A stretch of 64,000 nucleotides of DNA from contig NZ_ML660170.1 in the NCBI RefSeq assembly GCF_007004725.1, positions 1 to 64,000 of the forward strand, written 5' to 3'. The position numbers and the translations under genes were made by a program. The first letter of the stretch is position 1; each line of letters begins with the position of its first letter. The notes under the pieces were generated by a model. It had not been told where the DNA came from. It saw only the letters and a list, made by a program, of their open reading frames with translations, and ran no database searches. The DNA is from Aliikangiella coralliicola (GTDB lineage: Bacteria; Pseudomonadota; Gammaproteobacteria; Enterobacterales; Kangiellaceae). Below, piece after piece: positions 1 through 8,034 of this stretch.

Positions 1-30
1 TAAAATTTTACTGGAAAAACGCACAAAACA

Positions 31-48
31 TCTCATGCATGATATAAA
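31..48. repeat. Direct repeat copy A of an 18-bp motif
   Basis: The motif TCTCATGCATGATATAAA occurs here and, with one mismatch (A to G), at 1067-1084. The core TCATGCATGA is a perfect palindrome in this copy. The two copies bracket the acyl carrier protein gene and the small orphan gene. They could be a shared operator or the edges of an acquired segment; the sequence alone does not decide. Confidence 0.4.
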
Positions 49-242
49 AATCTAATTTTGTTGTCTTTCATTCGAAACTTTTAAATAGAAATTACAGTAC
101 TCAAAAAACGCTCAACTTTTGAGCACTTCTCTGAAAAATTATCTCATTTTTAATCATCGAAATCTCAGGTAACTATCATCTCATAATTTGCTAGTTAACT
201 GGTCGAACAAGAACACGTATTACGAAAATTAAATAAGGTTAT

Positions 243-518
243 TTAACCATATCGTTGGTGTCGAACTTCATGTCCAGCGTAGATCAGCTCTACCATTTCA
301 CCAAGTGTACTCGCGACTAATATTTCTTCTAGTGGGGTTTCAACAGATAAAGATTCTAAAGTTTCTGCAGCGATCTCTGCTCGATCACAAGAACTCGCTC
401 CGAGATTTACAAAATGAGTGTCTGCGGTGATATCTGGAATTTCTTCTTCAATATCGGCGACAAATTTTTTGGTGTGTCCAACCAAAACGGTGAATATATC
501 ATCTCTTTGAATATACAT
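243..518 (-). CDS. Free-standing acyl carrier protein, AcpK-like
   Basis: This 91-residue protein has the size and helical pattern of a discrete acyl carrier protein. The region around residues 38-47 reads NLGASSCDRAEI, which aligns with the Leu-Gly-Ala-Asn-Ser-x-Asp-Arg-Ala-Glu motif of AcpK-type carrier proteins, where the serine carries the phosphopantetheine arm. In described trans-AT polyketide pathways such carriers deliver acyl groups for beta-branching. An AAGGAG ribosome binding site lies just upstream of the ATG. No ketosynthase, HMG-CoA synthase-like or acyltransferase gene is in the window, so its partner enzymes are unknown. The family assignment is by motif; the pathway role is inference. 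It could also serve a fatty-acid-like or RiPP-like pathway encoded elsewhere. Confidence 0.72.
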   Translation of the reverse strand: MYIQRDDIFTVLVGHTKKFVADIEEEIPDITADTHFVNLGASSCDRAEIAAETLESLSVETPLEEILVASTLGEMVELIYAGHEVRHQRYG

Positions 519-617
519 ATCAACTCCTTGACTATTTTATATTGACTTACATGACTACTATTAGTCAGCCGTATCATTTTTATAACAAGTGGAAAAAACG
601 ATAATACCGACGATCAG

Positions 618-809
618 TTACGTACAAACATATTTAACCTGATTTTCTTGAGCATAAAATTTTGCTAATTCGTCCAAAAAAAACTTTTGAGTCTCGGCAA
701 AACTGATGTGAACGTCTTCCTTGATATCGTTAGTACCTAAATCGTACCCTTTCTTAAAAGCCCATTTTATAACATCGATATTCTCAATGTCCTCAATATT
801 GTTATACAT
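618..809 (-). CDS. Hypothetical protein, 63 aa
   Basis: A short acidic, helical-looking protein upstream of the acyl carrier protein on the same strand. The frame stays open to a TTG at 872, but the ATG at 809 is preceded by a GGATTGGAAG stretch that can act as a ribosome binding site, so I chose it. There is no signal peptide or membrane segment, and it ends in KYVCT with a near-terminal cysteine. I do not recognise a family. A precursor peptide or small partner of the carrier protein is possible but unsupported. Confidence 0.35.
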   Translation of the reverse strand: MYNNIEDIENIDVIKWAFKKGYDLGTNDIKEDVHISFAETQKFFLDELAKFYAQENQVKYVCT

Positions 810-1066
810 AACTTTTACTTCCAATCCTTTTTCGAGATTCCCCAAGATAGACTTTATCAAACTGATACACAATACTCGCTTTGAGATATTATTTCATTTT
901 TTTTTATTCTGTATTGAGCTAGATAATTACTTTTAAAATCACGCGTTACAAATGCTCAATTTTAATCAACAAAATTACCAAATATTTAATTTTGTTGAAG
1001 TTGCAAGAATAAATAAAAATAACACCAGACTAATAATTAATGCCTCAAGCGAATTCAGTTTTACCG

Positions 1067-1084
1067 TCTCATGCGTGATATAAA
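1067..1084. repeat. Direct repeat copy B of the 18-bp motif
   Basis: TCTCATGCGTGATATAAA, one base different from the copy at 31-48 and in the same orientation, 1036 bp away. Confidence 0.4.
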
Positions 1085-1324
1085 CCGCAAACAGTTTTCA
1101 CAGCATTTAGCAACTATTTTAACCAGACACAGATTAAATACTTCGACGACGGCGCAGAAGATTACAGGTAATTAATGACAAAAATATTTATTGCTCTAAG
1201 ATATATTATTTAAACTTCAAGTTCTGCATAACAAAAAATGAGCAGTGAATTGTTACTTTAGAAATATGACAAAAATTATACTTCAGGAAACTCTGAGCTT
1301 GATTAGTAGTCGAAAGAATAGCCA

Positions 1325-1486
1325 ATGATAATTCATTCAGAAAAGGCGCAAACATTGGAAGAAAATTATCAGGATTGTACTTATCATTTACGAGGGATTA
1401 CCAAACGATTTTCCACATTGGCTGGCAGTTCACTTTTAAAAGATTGCTCTTTTAAAACTGTAACCTTTTTGCCGCTTAATCGTTAG
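1325..1486 (+). CDS. Possible small protein, 53 aa
   Basis: Open frame from ATG to TAG encoding a basic peptide with two cysteines. The upstream sequence GAAAGAAT is only a weak ribosome binding site. No family recognised. It is the first of three short co-directional frames before the ParB-like gene and may be chance. Confidence 0.2.
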   Translation: MIIHSEKAQTLEENYQDCTYHLRGITKRFSTLAGSSLLKDCSFKTVTFLPLNR

Positions 1487-1530
1487 GGTTGTAAACCAAA
1501 GGTTTTCGTTTAATTTTAGGAGCTGAGGTA

Positions 1531-1644
1531 ATGCAATATTTTGCAGGCCTCTTCCAAATTCAGTCACCGGAAGATTGTAACCGGTTAAAAAACAACCAAA
1601 GGAGATTAACCAGAAATGTCATCGAGTCAAACAAAAATCAATAA
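1531..1644 (+). CDS. Possible small protein, 37 aa
   Basis: ATG preceded by TTTAGGAGCTGAGGTA, a convincing ribosome binding site at the right distance. The peptide begins MQYFAGLFQIQSPED and is basic in its second half. The start faintly resembles the N-terminus of asparagine-synthetase-like proteins, so a truncated remnant is one alternative. It overlaps the next frame by 29 bp. Confidence 0.28.
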   Translation: MQYFAGLFQIQSPEDCNRLKNNQRRLTRNVIESNKNQ

Positions 1645-1720
1645 TGTCTGGTACCCATCGAAGCGGTCAATCACAGAAACTCCCCATTTTACAGGTAGTC
1701 TGTTCTGTACAAGAATCTAA
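1616..1720 (+). CDS. Possible small peptide gene, 34 aa
   Basis: ATG preceded by AAAGGAGATTAACCAGAA, with an AAGGAG core about 12 bases before the start. The peptide ends in a Ser/Thr-rich stretch containing one cysteine, TGSLFCTRI. It overlaps the preceding small frame in another phase, as translationally coupled genes do. No homologue recognised. A leader or precursor peptide is conceivable, but no modifying enzyme is nearby. Confidence 0.28.
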   Translation: MSSSQTKINNVWYPSKRSITETPHFTGSLFCTRI

Positions 1721-1894
1721 AATTATCACTCACACAAAGGACGGAAACTCGGTATATTGAGGCGCAATCCGCGTTTTTTATCTAAAGTTAATAAGCATTA
1801 TCGTTAGTCGGGTGATCTTCACTTGCCCTATGACCTGATATCGATATACTTTTAATTTGTGATACAATGTGCCTTATTATCTGCAGGTATATCA

Positions 1895-2971
1895 ATGAAC
1901 GACCCAAAATATGACCAATTATTGGTCAGTAGTCTTAATAACCAAGAAAAAAAGTTACATACTGAATCTTTTACCTATCAATCAATCTTCTTGAGCTCAA
2001 TCGTTCCAGACTCTTCCAATGCGCGGTTTTTGCCGGCCGTTCTTATCGAGGACGAAGACGCGAAACTATTTGTTAGTCGAAAAATGAGCAAGAAACAACT
2101 GGTCAATATGTATAACGCTGAAGATCATGTGATTATTGGCAAGTCGTGCATTGTTAACTGCCTGGAATATGGCTCTGCTGACTGGAAAAAAGCGAATCAG
2201 ACTATCGAATCAATTCTCGAACTTGGTGATAATATTTCAGTATCCGAGCTTATTCAGGCGCCAACAATTTACCCTGTCGGCGATTCAAAATACCAGGTAT
2301 TGACTGGTCACAGACGATTCTTTGCCCTGGTTTATGCGAAAGGATATGGCTCAGCTGCGCAATTTAAGTTATACGAATCTAAGCCCCTGCTCACCAAAGT
2401 TAAGCAGTTTCAGGAAAATGCCAGCAGAGAAGATTTGCCTCAATATGGCAAATTGGCCGCATTTGTCAACGCTATGGCGGAAATAGAAGCATTAAGCGCC
2501 GCTAGAATAAAAGTTGGGTTAAAAAAACTCACGGTAAAGGAAACGGCAACCAGTTTGGGAATTTCGATGGGCGCTTTTGACAACTATAATGTTTTAACTC
2601 GATATCCATGTGTTCTCGATTTGTATCAGGCCGGGCTAAGCTACCCTTTTGTTAAAACCAAAAAAGTTGTGCTTGAAGTAGAATCTGATTATAAAGCGGA
2701 ACACGATAAATCTGTGTTGAATATTACTGACAAGAAAAAAATTGCCAAAGAAATTGAGTCCAGATTATTTAGTAAAGAAAAAACTTCTCCACCGAGAAAG
2801 AATTTCCAATTAAAACCCATTAAATCCGCTAAAACTATCAAGTCATTGTTGACCACAAATGTGATGGAATTAGATACAGGTATCAACTGGGATGATATTG
2901 ACTGGGATGATCATTTTGATGTTTCAAAGACCATCTCAACCGTTATCGAATATTTGGAAAAAGCCCAGTAA
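1895..2971 (+). CDS. ParB/Spo0J-family DNA-binding protein, orphan
   Basis: 358 residues from the ATG at 1895; a GTG at 1859 would add 12 residues. Residues about 115-180 show the ParB N-terminal signature: QVLTGHRRFFAL (TGHRR box) and later QENASREDLP (the ENxxREDL box). A helix-turn-helix follows at about 211-235 (LTVKETATSLGISMGAFDN). The C-terminus is acidic with repeated WDDIDWDDHF. ParB-type proteins bind centromere-like sites and work with a ParA ATPase in plasmid or chromosome partition; some are regulators on integrative elements. No parA or parS cluster is visible beside it. I infer an element-derived or regulatory ParB, not the chromosomal parB. Confidence 0.72.
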   Translation: MNDPKYDQLLVSSLNNQEKKLHTESFTYQSIFLSSIVPDSSNARFLPAVLIEDEDAKLFVSRKMSKKQLVNMYNAEDHVIIGKSCIVNCLEYGSADWKKANQTIESILELGDNISVSELIQAPTIYPVGDSKYQVLTGHRRFFALVYAKGYGSAAQFKLYESKPLLTKVKQFQENASREDLPQYGKLAAFVNAMAEIEALSAARIKVGLKKLTVKETATSLGISMGAFDNYNVLTRYPCVLDLYQAGLSYPFVKTKKVVLEVESDYKAEHDKSVLNITDKKKIAKEIESRLFSKEKTSPPRKNFQLKPIKSAKTIKSLLTTNVMELDTGINWDDIDWDDHFDVSKTISTVIEYLEKAQ

Positions 2972-2992
2972 AACTGAGCTCCAACAATAATA

Positions 2993-4213
2993 TTAAGCAT
3001 TTTGCGCTGGAACATTGGCGTGCGCCGTTGATTCATTCTGCAACGACTTCTTCACTTTAATCCGTGAGATGATTATGGCGCCAAACAGCGCAGAAAGAAC
3101 CGACCCGATCAAAACACCAACTTTCACGCTTTCCAGAAATATCAACCCCTCTTGCTCGTATGCGAGTGTGCCGATAAACAAGCTCATAGTAAAACCGACA
3201 CCGCAAAGTAAAGAAACGGCGTAAAGCTGGATCCAGGATGTATTTTCCGGTAGTTTTGCCAATCGTAGCTTTATCGCTAACCAACATGCCAAGAAGATTC
3301 CGAATTGCTTACCTACAAATAAACCGAAAGCGATCCCCAGCGTCACCGAGTTAGTCAGGGTTTCTATGGTTGCATTTAATAAATTGACACCCGCGTTGGC
3401 AAAAGCAAAAAACGGTAATATAAAAAATGTAACCCAGGGATGAAGTGAGTGTTCTATGTCTTCCAACATTGATGGTTGTTGTGATTGCTCACGCTTGAGC
3501 GGAATAAACCATGCAATAGCAAACCCGGCCAAAGTTGCATGAACACCAGACTTAAGCACCGCGGCCCAGACAATAAGACCCAGTAAAATGTATGCTGCCT
3601 TTTTCTGTACGTTAAAATAGTTGAGCCCGGCTAATCCAACTAATCCCGTCACAGCAACGGCAATTGAAACAACGGATAAATCCTGAGAATAAAATAGCGC
3701 AATAATAATCACTGCAGCAATATCATCAAAAATAGCAACCGATAATAAAAATAATTTTAACGTTAAGGGTAAATGCTTACCGAATATCACGAAGATGCCG
3801 AGCGCAAATGCAATGTCTGTGGCAGAAGGAATGGCCCAACCGTTAGAGGCGATCGGATCGTCTCCGTTAAACCACAAAAAGATGAGCGCTGGTACAGCAA
3901 TACCCGCAATAGCCGCGACAAGCGGCAGTGTTAATTGTCGAATATTGGAAAGATGGCCACTAACTGCTTCGCGCTTAATTTCGAGGCCAACCAGGAAAAA
4001 AAACAATGCCATTAAACCATCGTTCACCCAGAGTAACATGGGTTTATTGATTTCAAATAAACCAATTTTAAAAACCACCGGCATTTCTAACAGAGAATCA
4101 TACCAATGTTGAATCGACGAGTTGGCAATCATCAACGCAAGCACTGAAGCTGTAACCAATAGAATTCCGCCAGCCGCTTCGCTCCTGAACAAATACTTTA
4201 CCGAATCCACCAT
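2993..4213 (-). CDS. nhaA: Na+/H+ antiporter NhaA
   Basis: 406 residues, normal NhaA length, with about 12 hydrophobic segments. Hallmarks are visible: FFFLVGLEIKRE near residue 75, the ATDIAFALG segment with the first essential aspartate, and SVAIFDDIAAVIIIALFYS with the adjacent aspartate pair that binds the cation. It acts in the inner membrane, exchanging protons for sodium and supporting alkaline pH and salt tolerance. It is convergent with the ParB-like gene and stands alone. The assignment is firm. Confidence 0.97.
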   Translation of the reverse strand: MVDSVKYLFRSEAAGGILLVTASVLALMIANSSIQHWYDSLLEMPVVFKIGLFEINKPMLLWVNDGLMALFFFLVGLEIKREAVSGHLSNIRQLTLPLVAAIAGIAVPALIFLWFNGDDPIASNGWAIPSATDIAFALGIFVIFGKHLPLTLKLFLLSVAIFDDIAAVIIIALFYSQDLSVVSIAVAVTGLVGLAGLNYFNVQKKAAYILLGLIVWAAVLKSGVHATLAGFAIAWFIPLKREQSQQPSMLEDIEHSLHPWVTFFILPFFAFANAGVNLLNATIETLTNSVTLGIAFGLFVGKQFGIFLACWLAIKLRLAKLPENTSWIQLYAVSLLCGVGFTMSLFIGTLAYEQEGLIFLESVKVGVLIGSVLSALFGAIIISRIKVKKSLQNESTAHANVPAQNA

Positions 4214-4345
4214 TTTATTTTCCGACGCTCCATTAAGAAAAAAATAATTAAGGCACGAGTTTGCCCATCAAAACTTGTTGACTATTTGAAAATTTCTGAA
4301 AAATGCGTGTTGTATTACGAATCTCGTAAACTAAGATTTTTCTCG

Positions 4346-4822
4346 TTAGTTTTTCTCGCAAGGATAATTTTTGCGAAGCACTTTATAAACAACGGAAAGC
4401 GCTAGTTTTTCGGGCTGGGAGGAACTCATCAGTTCGGCAGTTACCTTATCGACGATTTCTCTGATCAAGAGCGGTTCGCCAAGGCAAAAATCACTATTAA
4501 CTGTTATATTGTACCGCTTAATACGAGAACCAATTCTAGTGTTGATAGCTCGCTCGGTAAACGATGGTTTTTTATCAGAGTCACCCTGTGCATTTTTTGC
4601 GACACCACCATCGGTTGCAATTGCACCGTCAATAAAACCTTTGATATAACGAATACACTGCATACTTTCACTTGAATCAGGTTGCGCCTGGTAATTTTCG
4701 CACAGAAGTGCTAATTCCTTGGATTCCAAAGGCTGTATTGCGCCTGCAGAACGGGAATAAATTAAACCACTAATGATTAATAAATTAAGCAACAATGAAA
4801 AAATACTCTTAGAAATTGACAT
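4346..4822 (-). CDS. Rap1a/Tai-family immunity-like periplasmic protein
   Basis: 158 residues with an N-terminal signal peptide (hydrophobic run ending near SAGA). The mature part has the Rap1a/Tai pattern: a cysteine in ALLCENY, CIRYIKGFIDGA, a later cysteine in SDFCLGE, and a C-terminal NYPC. Rap1a and Tai proteins are periplasmic immunity proteins against type VI amidase effectors such as Ssp1 and Tae4. Many members are orphans of unknown role. No effector or type VI gene is near, so immunity is only an inherited family label here. Confidence 0.7.
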   Translation of the reverse strand: MSISKSIFSLLLNLLIISGLIYSRSAGAIQPLESKELALLCENYQAQPDSSESMQCIRYIKGFIDGAIATDGGVAKNAQGDSDKKPSFTERAINTRIGSRIKRYNITVNSDFCLGEPLLIREIVDKVTAELMSSSQPEKLALSVVYKVLRKNYPCEKN

Positions 4823-5020
4823 GATAAGCCCTCGAAATTAAATGACAACAAAGCAACCTGGAACTCGGCGATATGCCAGAACTTCTAATTAACGTTTTGT
4901 TCATCTGTACCCACCGAATAAATTGCATCTCTCAATCGTTACCCTTAAATTTAGTGACTTGATGGACCAATTATGTCATTCAAGTAATATTTATGATAAT
5001 ATATTTAAATTAACGATAAT

Positions 5021-5036
5021 ATTTATCATTATAAAT
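5021..5036. promoter_or_regulatory. Palindromic operator ATTTAT-N4-ATAAAT upstream of lysR
   Basis: ATTTATCATTATAAAT is a perfect 6+6 palindrome 24 bp before the LysR start. A half-matching ATTTATGATAAT lies at 4989-5000. The same palindrome recurs before the transporter unit at 6214-6229. LysR regulators bind such T-N11-A type palindromes and usually autoregulate. Confidence 0.65.
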
Positions 5037-5060
5037 GTGTTGTTTTTTTAGAAAGGAGCA

Positions 5061-6026
5061 ATGATGTCACTACCACATTCTCGATTTCATGCCCGGTTAG
5101 GTACATTTCGTCAGCTCGAACTATTCGTAAAATTCGCGGAAACGGGTAGTATCAGTCAAACCGCACACGAGCTTCACCTGGCACAACCTTCTGTGTCAAT
5201 TCAACTCAAAAAACTTTCTGACAACCTTGATGTACCGCTGTTAGAGCAAATCGGTAGAAAACTTTTTTTAACTGATGCCGGACGAGAATTATATAAAAGT
5301 TCTCTCGAAATATTTGATTCTGTCGGCCGACTAGAAAGTCGATTGGCGAGCCTCTCCGGACTCCAGGCCGGCTTGCTAAAATTATCTGTGGTAACCACAG
5401 CAAAGTATTTTTTTCCGCACTTACTTGGCCCATTTTGTCAAAGATATCCAAATATTGAAGTTAACTTCAATATCGGAAATCGGAATTCGATGGTTAACCG
5501 ACTTCGAGAAAATAAAGATGATTTTTATGTCTTTAGCCATCCACCTGAAGATATTGATATCGAAACTTTTGAGTTTATCAAAAACCCGTTGGTGGTCGTT
5601 GCGCCCTCTAATCACAGGCTCTCCGGCAAAAAGAACATCAAGTTTTCTCAGTTGGCTGCCGAACCGTTTATTATGCGCGAACCGGGTTCAGGAACTCGCT
5701 ATTCTATCGAAAAATATTTGCTTCAGTCAGGTAATTCGATTAATGAGAAAATGACAATAGAGAGTAATGAAGCTATTAAACACTCTGTGATGTCAGGTCT
5801 TGGCTTATCGATTTTATCTGTACATACCTTGGCACTCGAAAGAAATGCAGAAATAGAAATACTCGATGTGAAAGGTTTCCCAATGCTTTATCACTGGTAT
5901 GTTGTTTATTTGCGTAATAAAAAATTGTCGGATGTTGCAAAAACGTTTCTTGAATATTTAGAGAATGAAGGCGCGCAAATTGCTGGTAACCTTTTAGTCA
6001 ATTCGCCAGCGGCCAATTACATTTGA
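5061..6026 (+). CDS. LysR-family regulator, CbbR/CmpR-like
   Basis: 321 residues. The N-terminal winged helix-turn-helix is clear: FRQLELFVKFAETGSISQTA, then LHLAQPSVSIQLKKL at about 20-50. It is followed by the periplasmic-binding-like effector domain (LKLSVVTTAKYFFPHLLGPF onward). The overall sequence resembles the CbbR/CmpR branch that controls carbon-fixation and bicarbonate-uptake genes. An AAGGAG site precedes the tandem ATG-ATG start. It is co-directional with the bicarbonate transporter unit 292 bp downstream and shares an operator palindrome with it. I infer that it senses carbon status and controls that unit; the branch assignment is from general resemblance only. Confidence 0.88.
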   Translation: MMSLPHSRFHARLGTFRQLELFVKFAETGSISQTAHELHLAQPSVSIQLKKLSDNLDVPLLEQIGRKLFLTDAGRELYKSSLEIFDSVGRLESRLASLSGLQAGLLKLSVVTTAKYFFPHLLGPFCQRYPNIEVNFNIGNRNSMVNRLRENKDDFYVFSHPPEDIDIETFEFIKNPLVVVAPSNHRLSGKKNIKFSQLAAEPFIMREPGSGTRYSIEKYLLQSGNSINEKMTIESNEAIKHSVMSGLGLSILSVHTLALERNAEIEILDVKGFPMLYHWYVVYLRNKKLSDVAKTFLEYLENEGAQIAGNLLVNSPAANYI

Positions 6027-6213
6027 GTTTAAGAACCAGTTAATTGGCAACCCATTGCGTCTGCTGCAAAAATTGTTGTTCTGCAGTTTGATGTTAATTT
6101 TCTGCGCAGAACTGTTCTCATTACATCTTTTTCGAACGCCTCTTTTTCAATCCCCTTTCCTGGTTATTCCTTCCAAAACTGGTCTGTTTTGCATAAATCC
6201 TCGAAAATTTAAC

Positions 6214-6229
6214 ATTTATAATCATAAAT
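6214..6229. promoter_or_regulatory. Palindromic operator ATTTAT-N4-ATAAAT before the sbtA unit
   Basis: ATTTATAATCATAAAT has the same arms and the same 4-bp spacer as the site at 5021-5036. A TATAAAAT stretch at 6261-6268 could be the -10 element, which would place the palindrome near -50, a usual LysR activator position. Confidence 0.62.
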
Positions 6230-6318
6230 AACATTACTAGAAAATATCTATTTTTATCTATATAAAATCTCTGACAAAATATGTCTATCATTAACAAGCA
6301 AACCAGAGATTATTTGCG

Positions 6319-6546
6319 ATGAATTTAAGACAAACCGTTTTTTGCTTCGCAGTGAGTATTTTAACAATGGCTGCAGGTTTTGTTGTTTTCTCTGTCGACC
6401 CTAGTCAGTGGTCACTGGTGTTCGTTGGCTTCGGGCTATTGGCGATGACCGTCTACTTCTGGCTAATAAACCCGAATAAACTGGTCGAGATAAAACAGCC
6501 GTTGCTGTTGGCTGCTCGCTCTCCACAAAATCGCTCGTCGAACTAA
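6319..6546 (+). CDS. Small two-helix membrane protein
   Basis: 75 residues with two hydrophobic segments (about 5-25 and 31-50) and a basic C-terminal tail. It starts the transporter operon, ending 9 bp before the SbtA-like gene. No family recognised. Its place suggests an accessory subunit or regulator of the transporter; cyanobacterial SbtA instead works with the PII-like SbtB, which this protein does not resemble. Confidence 0.7.
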   Translation: MNLRQTVFCFAVSILTMAAGFVVFSVDPSQWSLVFVGFGLLAMTVYFWLINPNKLVEIKQPLLLAARSPQNRSSN

Positions 6547-6555
6547 GGCGCGGTC

Positions 6556-7491
6556 ATGCAACTCGATGTCATCATCCTGTTTTTTATTCTCGGCGTCATC
6601 GCTAAGATATCCCGATCAGGCTTAAATATTCCGGCCGGTCTGCACCAGGGGATCAGCATTTTCCTGATGCTGGCGATTGGTTTAAAAGGTGGTATAGCGC
6701 TCGCGGGGCATATTTCTTACGATATCCTGAAACAATCCTTTGTGATCATGATGTCAGGCTTTTTATTTCCTTTAATCGCTTATCCATTACTCACTTACTT
6801 CGGCGGTTTTTCTCGCGATAATTCAGCTTCTGTTGCAGCTCATTTTGGCTCAGTGAGTATCGGAACTTACGCCGTTGCTGTTGCATTACTTGAATCTCAA
6901 AACATTGCTTATGAAGCCTACTTTCCGGTGTTTGTGGTATTACTCGAATTTCCGGCCATGATTATTGGTGTCATTCTCGCCAAATCGACTAATAAAAAAT
7001 TGTCCGCCAAAACCTGGCTGAAAGAAATTTTCGCCAACCAGAGTCTGGTGTTGCTATTCGGTGGTATGGCTATCGGTGTTATTGCCGGCGAACAAACTGC
7101 CAAAATTATGCCCTTCTTCGCAGATTTGTTTTACGGCGTACTCGCAATATTTTTACTCGAAATGGGAATCTTAGCCGCAGGAAAATTAGCCGACTTAAAA
7201 AAGAATGGCTCGTTCCTGGTGGCCTTCGGTATTTTAATGCCACTCATTAACGCCGCTGCCGGAGGCTTACTTGGCAGCGCATTAGGTTTTTCTGCCGGCG
7301 GTATATTTTTGACGATTGTGTTAAGCGCCAGCGCTTCATACATTGCGGTCCCGATGGCGATGCGTACTATGATTCCGAGCGCCAACCCAGCGCTGGGATT
7401 AACCGCCTCTTTGGGTGTTGCTTTTCCATTTAACATTGTTGTCGGGCTGCCAATTTATTGGTTATTTGCACAATGGCTGATGGCCAACTAA
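6556..7491 (+). CDS. SbtA-type sodium-dependent bicarbonate transporter
   Basis: 311 residues, about ten membrane segments. Features of the SbtA family (DUF897) are visible: GLKGGIALAGH near residue 42, AHFGSVSIGTYAVAV near 95, and SASASYIAVPMAMR near 255. In cyanobacteria SbtA imports bicarbonate with sodium for the carbon-concentrating mechanism; heterotroph members are less studied. Here the next two genes are purE and purK, whose route consumes bicarbonate, and the gene is led by a LysR regulator. I infer bicarbonate supply as its role. Confidence 0.85.
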   Translation: MQLDVIILFFILGVIAKISRSGLNIPAGLHQGISIFLMLAIGLKGGIALAGHISYDILKQSFVIMMSGFLFPLIAYPLLTYFGGFSRDNSASVAAHFGSVSIGTYAVAVALLESQNIAYEAYFPVFVVLLEFPAMIIGVILAKSTNKKLSAKTWLKEIFANQSLVLLFGGMAIGVIAGEQTAKIMPFFADLFYGVLAIFLLEMGILAAGKLADLKKNGSFLVAFGILMPLINAAAGGLLGSALGFSAGGIFLTIVLSASASYIAVPMAMRTMIPSANPALGLTASLGVAFPFNIVVGLPIYWLFAQWLMAN

Positions 7492-7533
7492 CGGAATGAT
7501 AAATCAAATTCAAAGGCAAGAGATAAATCAATT

Positions 7534-8034
7534 ATGCAAAAAATCGAAGTTAGTCAAAAACCCGTTGTTAGTATCGTGATGGGATCCCAATCGGATTGGC
7601 CGACAATGAAAGAGGCTGCCAACTTACTAAACCAATTTGAGATCCCATTTGAAACCCGGGTTGTTTCGGCGCATCGAACGCCGGATCGACTGTTTGATTT
7701 TGCCGGTTCAGCTGTCGATAACGGTCTCCAGATAATAATCGCCGGCGCGGGCGGCGCGGCTCACCTGCCCGGTATGGTCGCTTCACTGACTCCCCTGCCG
7801 GTTATCGCGATTCCGGTTGAAAGTAAAGCCCTAAAAGGCATGGACAGCTTGTTATCCATTGTGCAAATGCCAAAAGGCGTTTGTGTCGCAACGCAAGCCA
7901 TTGGCAGTTCCGGTGCCTATAACGGCGGATTAATGGCCGCGCAAATTTTAGCGTTAAACGATCCAGAAATTAGAAGTCGGTTAGTCGAGTGGCGCGCTCA
8001 TCAAACCAACAATGTTCCAACGGAGGTTGAATAA
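7534..8034 (+). CDS. purE: N5-carboxyaminoimidazole ribonucleotide mutase PurE
   Basis: 166 residues, the usual length for class I PurE. Signature segments are present: [34 protein letters not shown] and [21 protein letters not shown]. It isomerises N5-CAIR to CAIR in de novo purine synthesis in the cytoplasm. It follows the SbtA-like gene by 42 bp, with a purine-rich AAGGCAAGAGA before the ATG, and overlaps purK at its stop, so the two are translationally coupled. Confidence 0.95.
   Translation: MQKIEVSQKPVVSIVMGSQSDWPTMKEAANLLNQFEIPFETRVVSAHRTPDRLFDFAGSAVDNGLQIIIAGAGGAAHLPGMVASLTPLPVIAIPVESKALKGMDSLLSIVQMPKGVCVATQAIGSSGAYNGGLMAAQILALNDPEIRSRLVEWRAHQTNNVPTEVE

Larger units (their letters stand above)
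873..1894. other. About 1 kb without a normal-sized gene
   Basis: AT-rich stretch between the orphan small gene and the ParB-like gene. It contains copy B of the 18-bp repeat and three short plus-strand ORFs listed separately. No tRNA, transposase remnant or long interrupted frame was recognised. The rest is best described as intergenic or decayed sequence. Confidence 0.5.

Noticed and set aside
618-809. Nif11-type or other RiPP precursor beside the carrier protein
   Set aside because: No Nif11 helix pattern, no double-glycine leader end, and no modifying enzyme nearby.
7534-7786. Minus-strand frame opposite purE
   Set aside because: It is a shadow of the purE coding sequence, with biased composition and no ribosome binding site.
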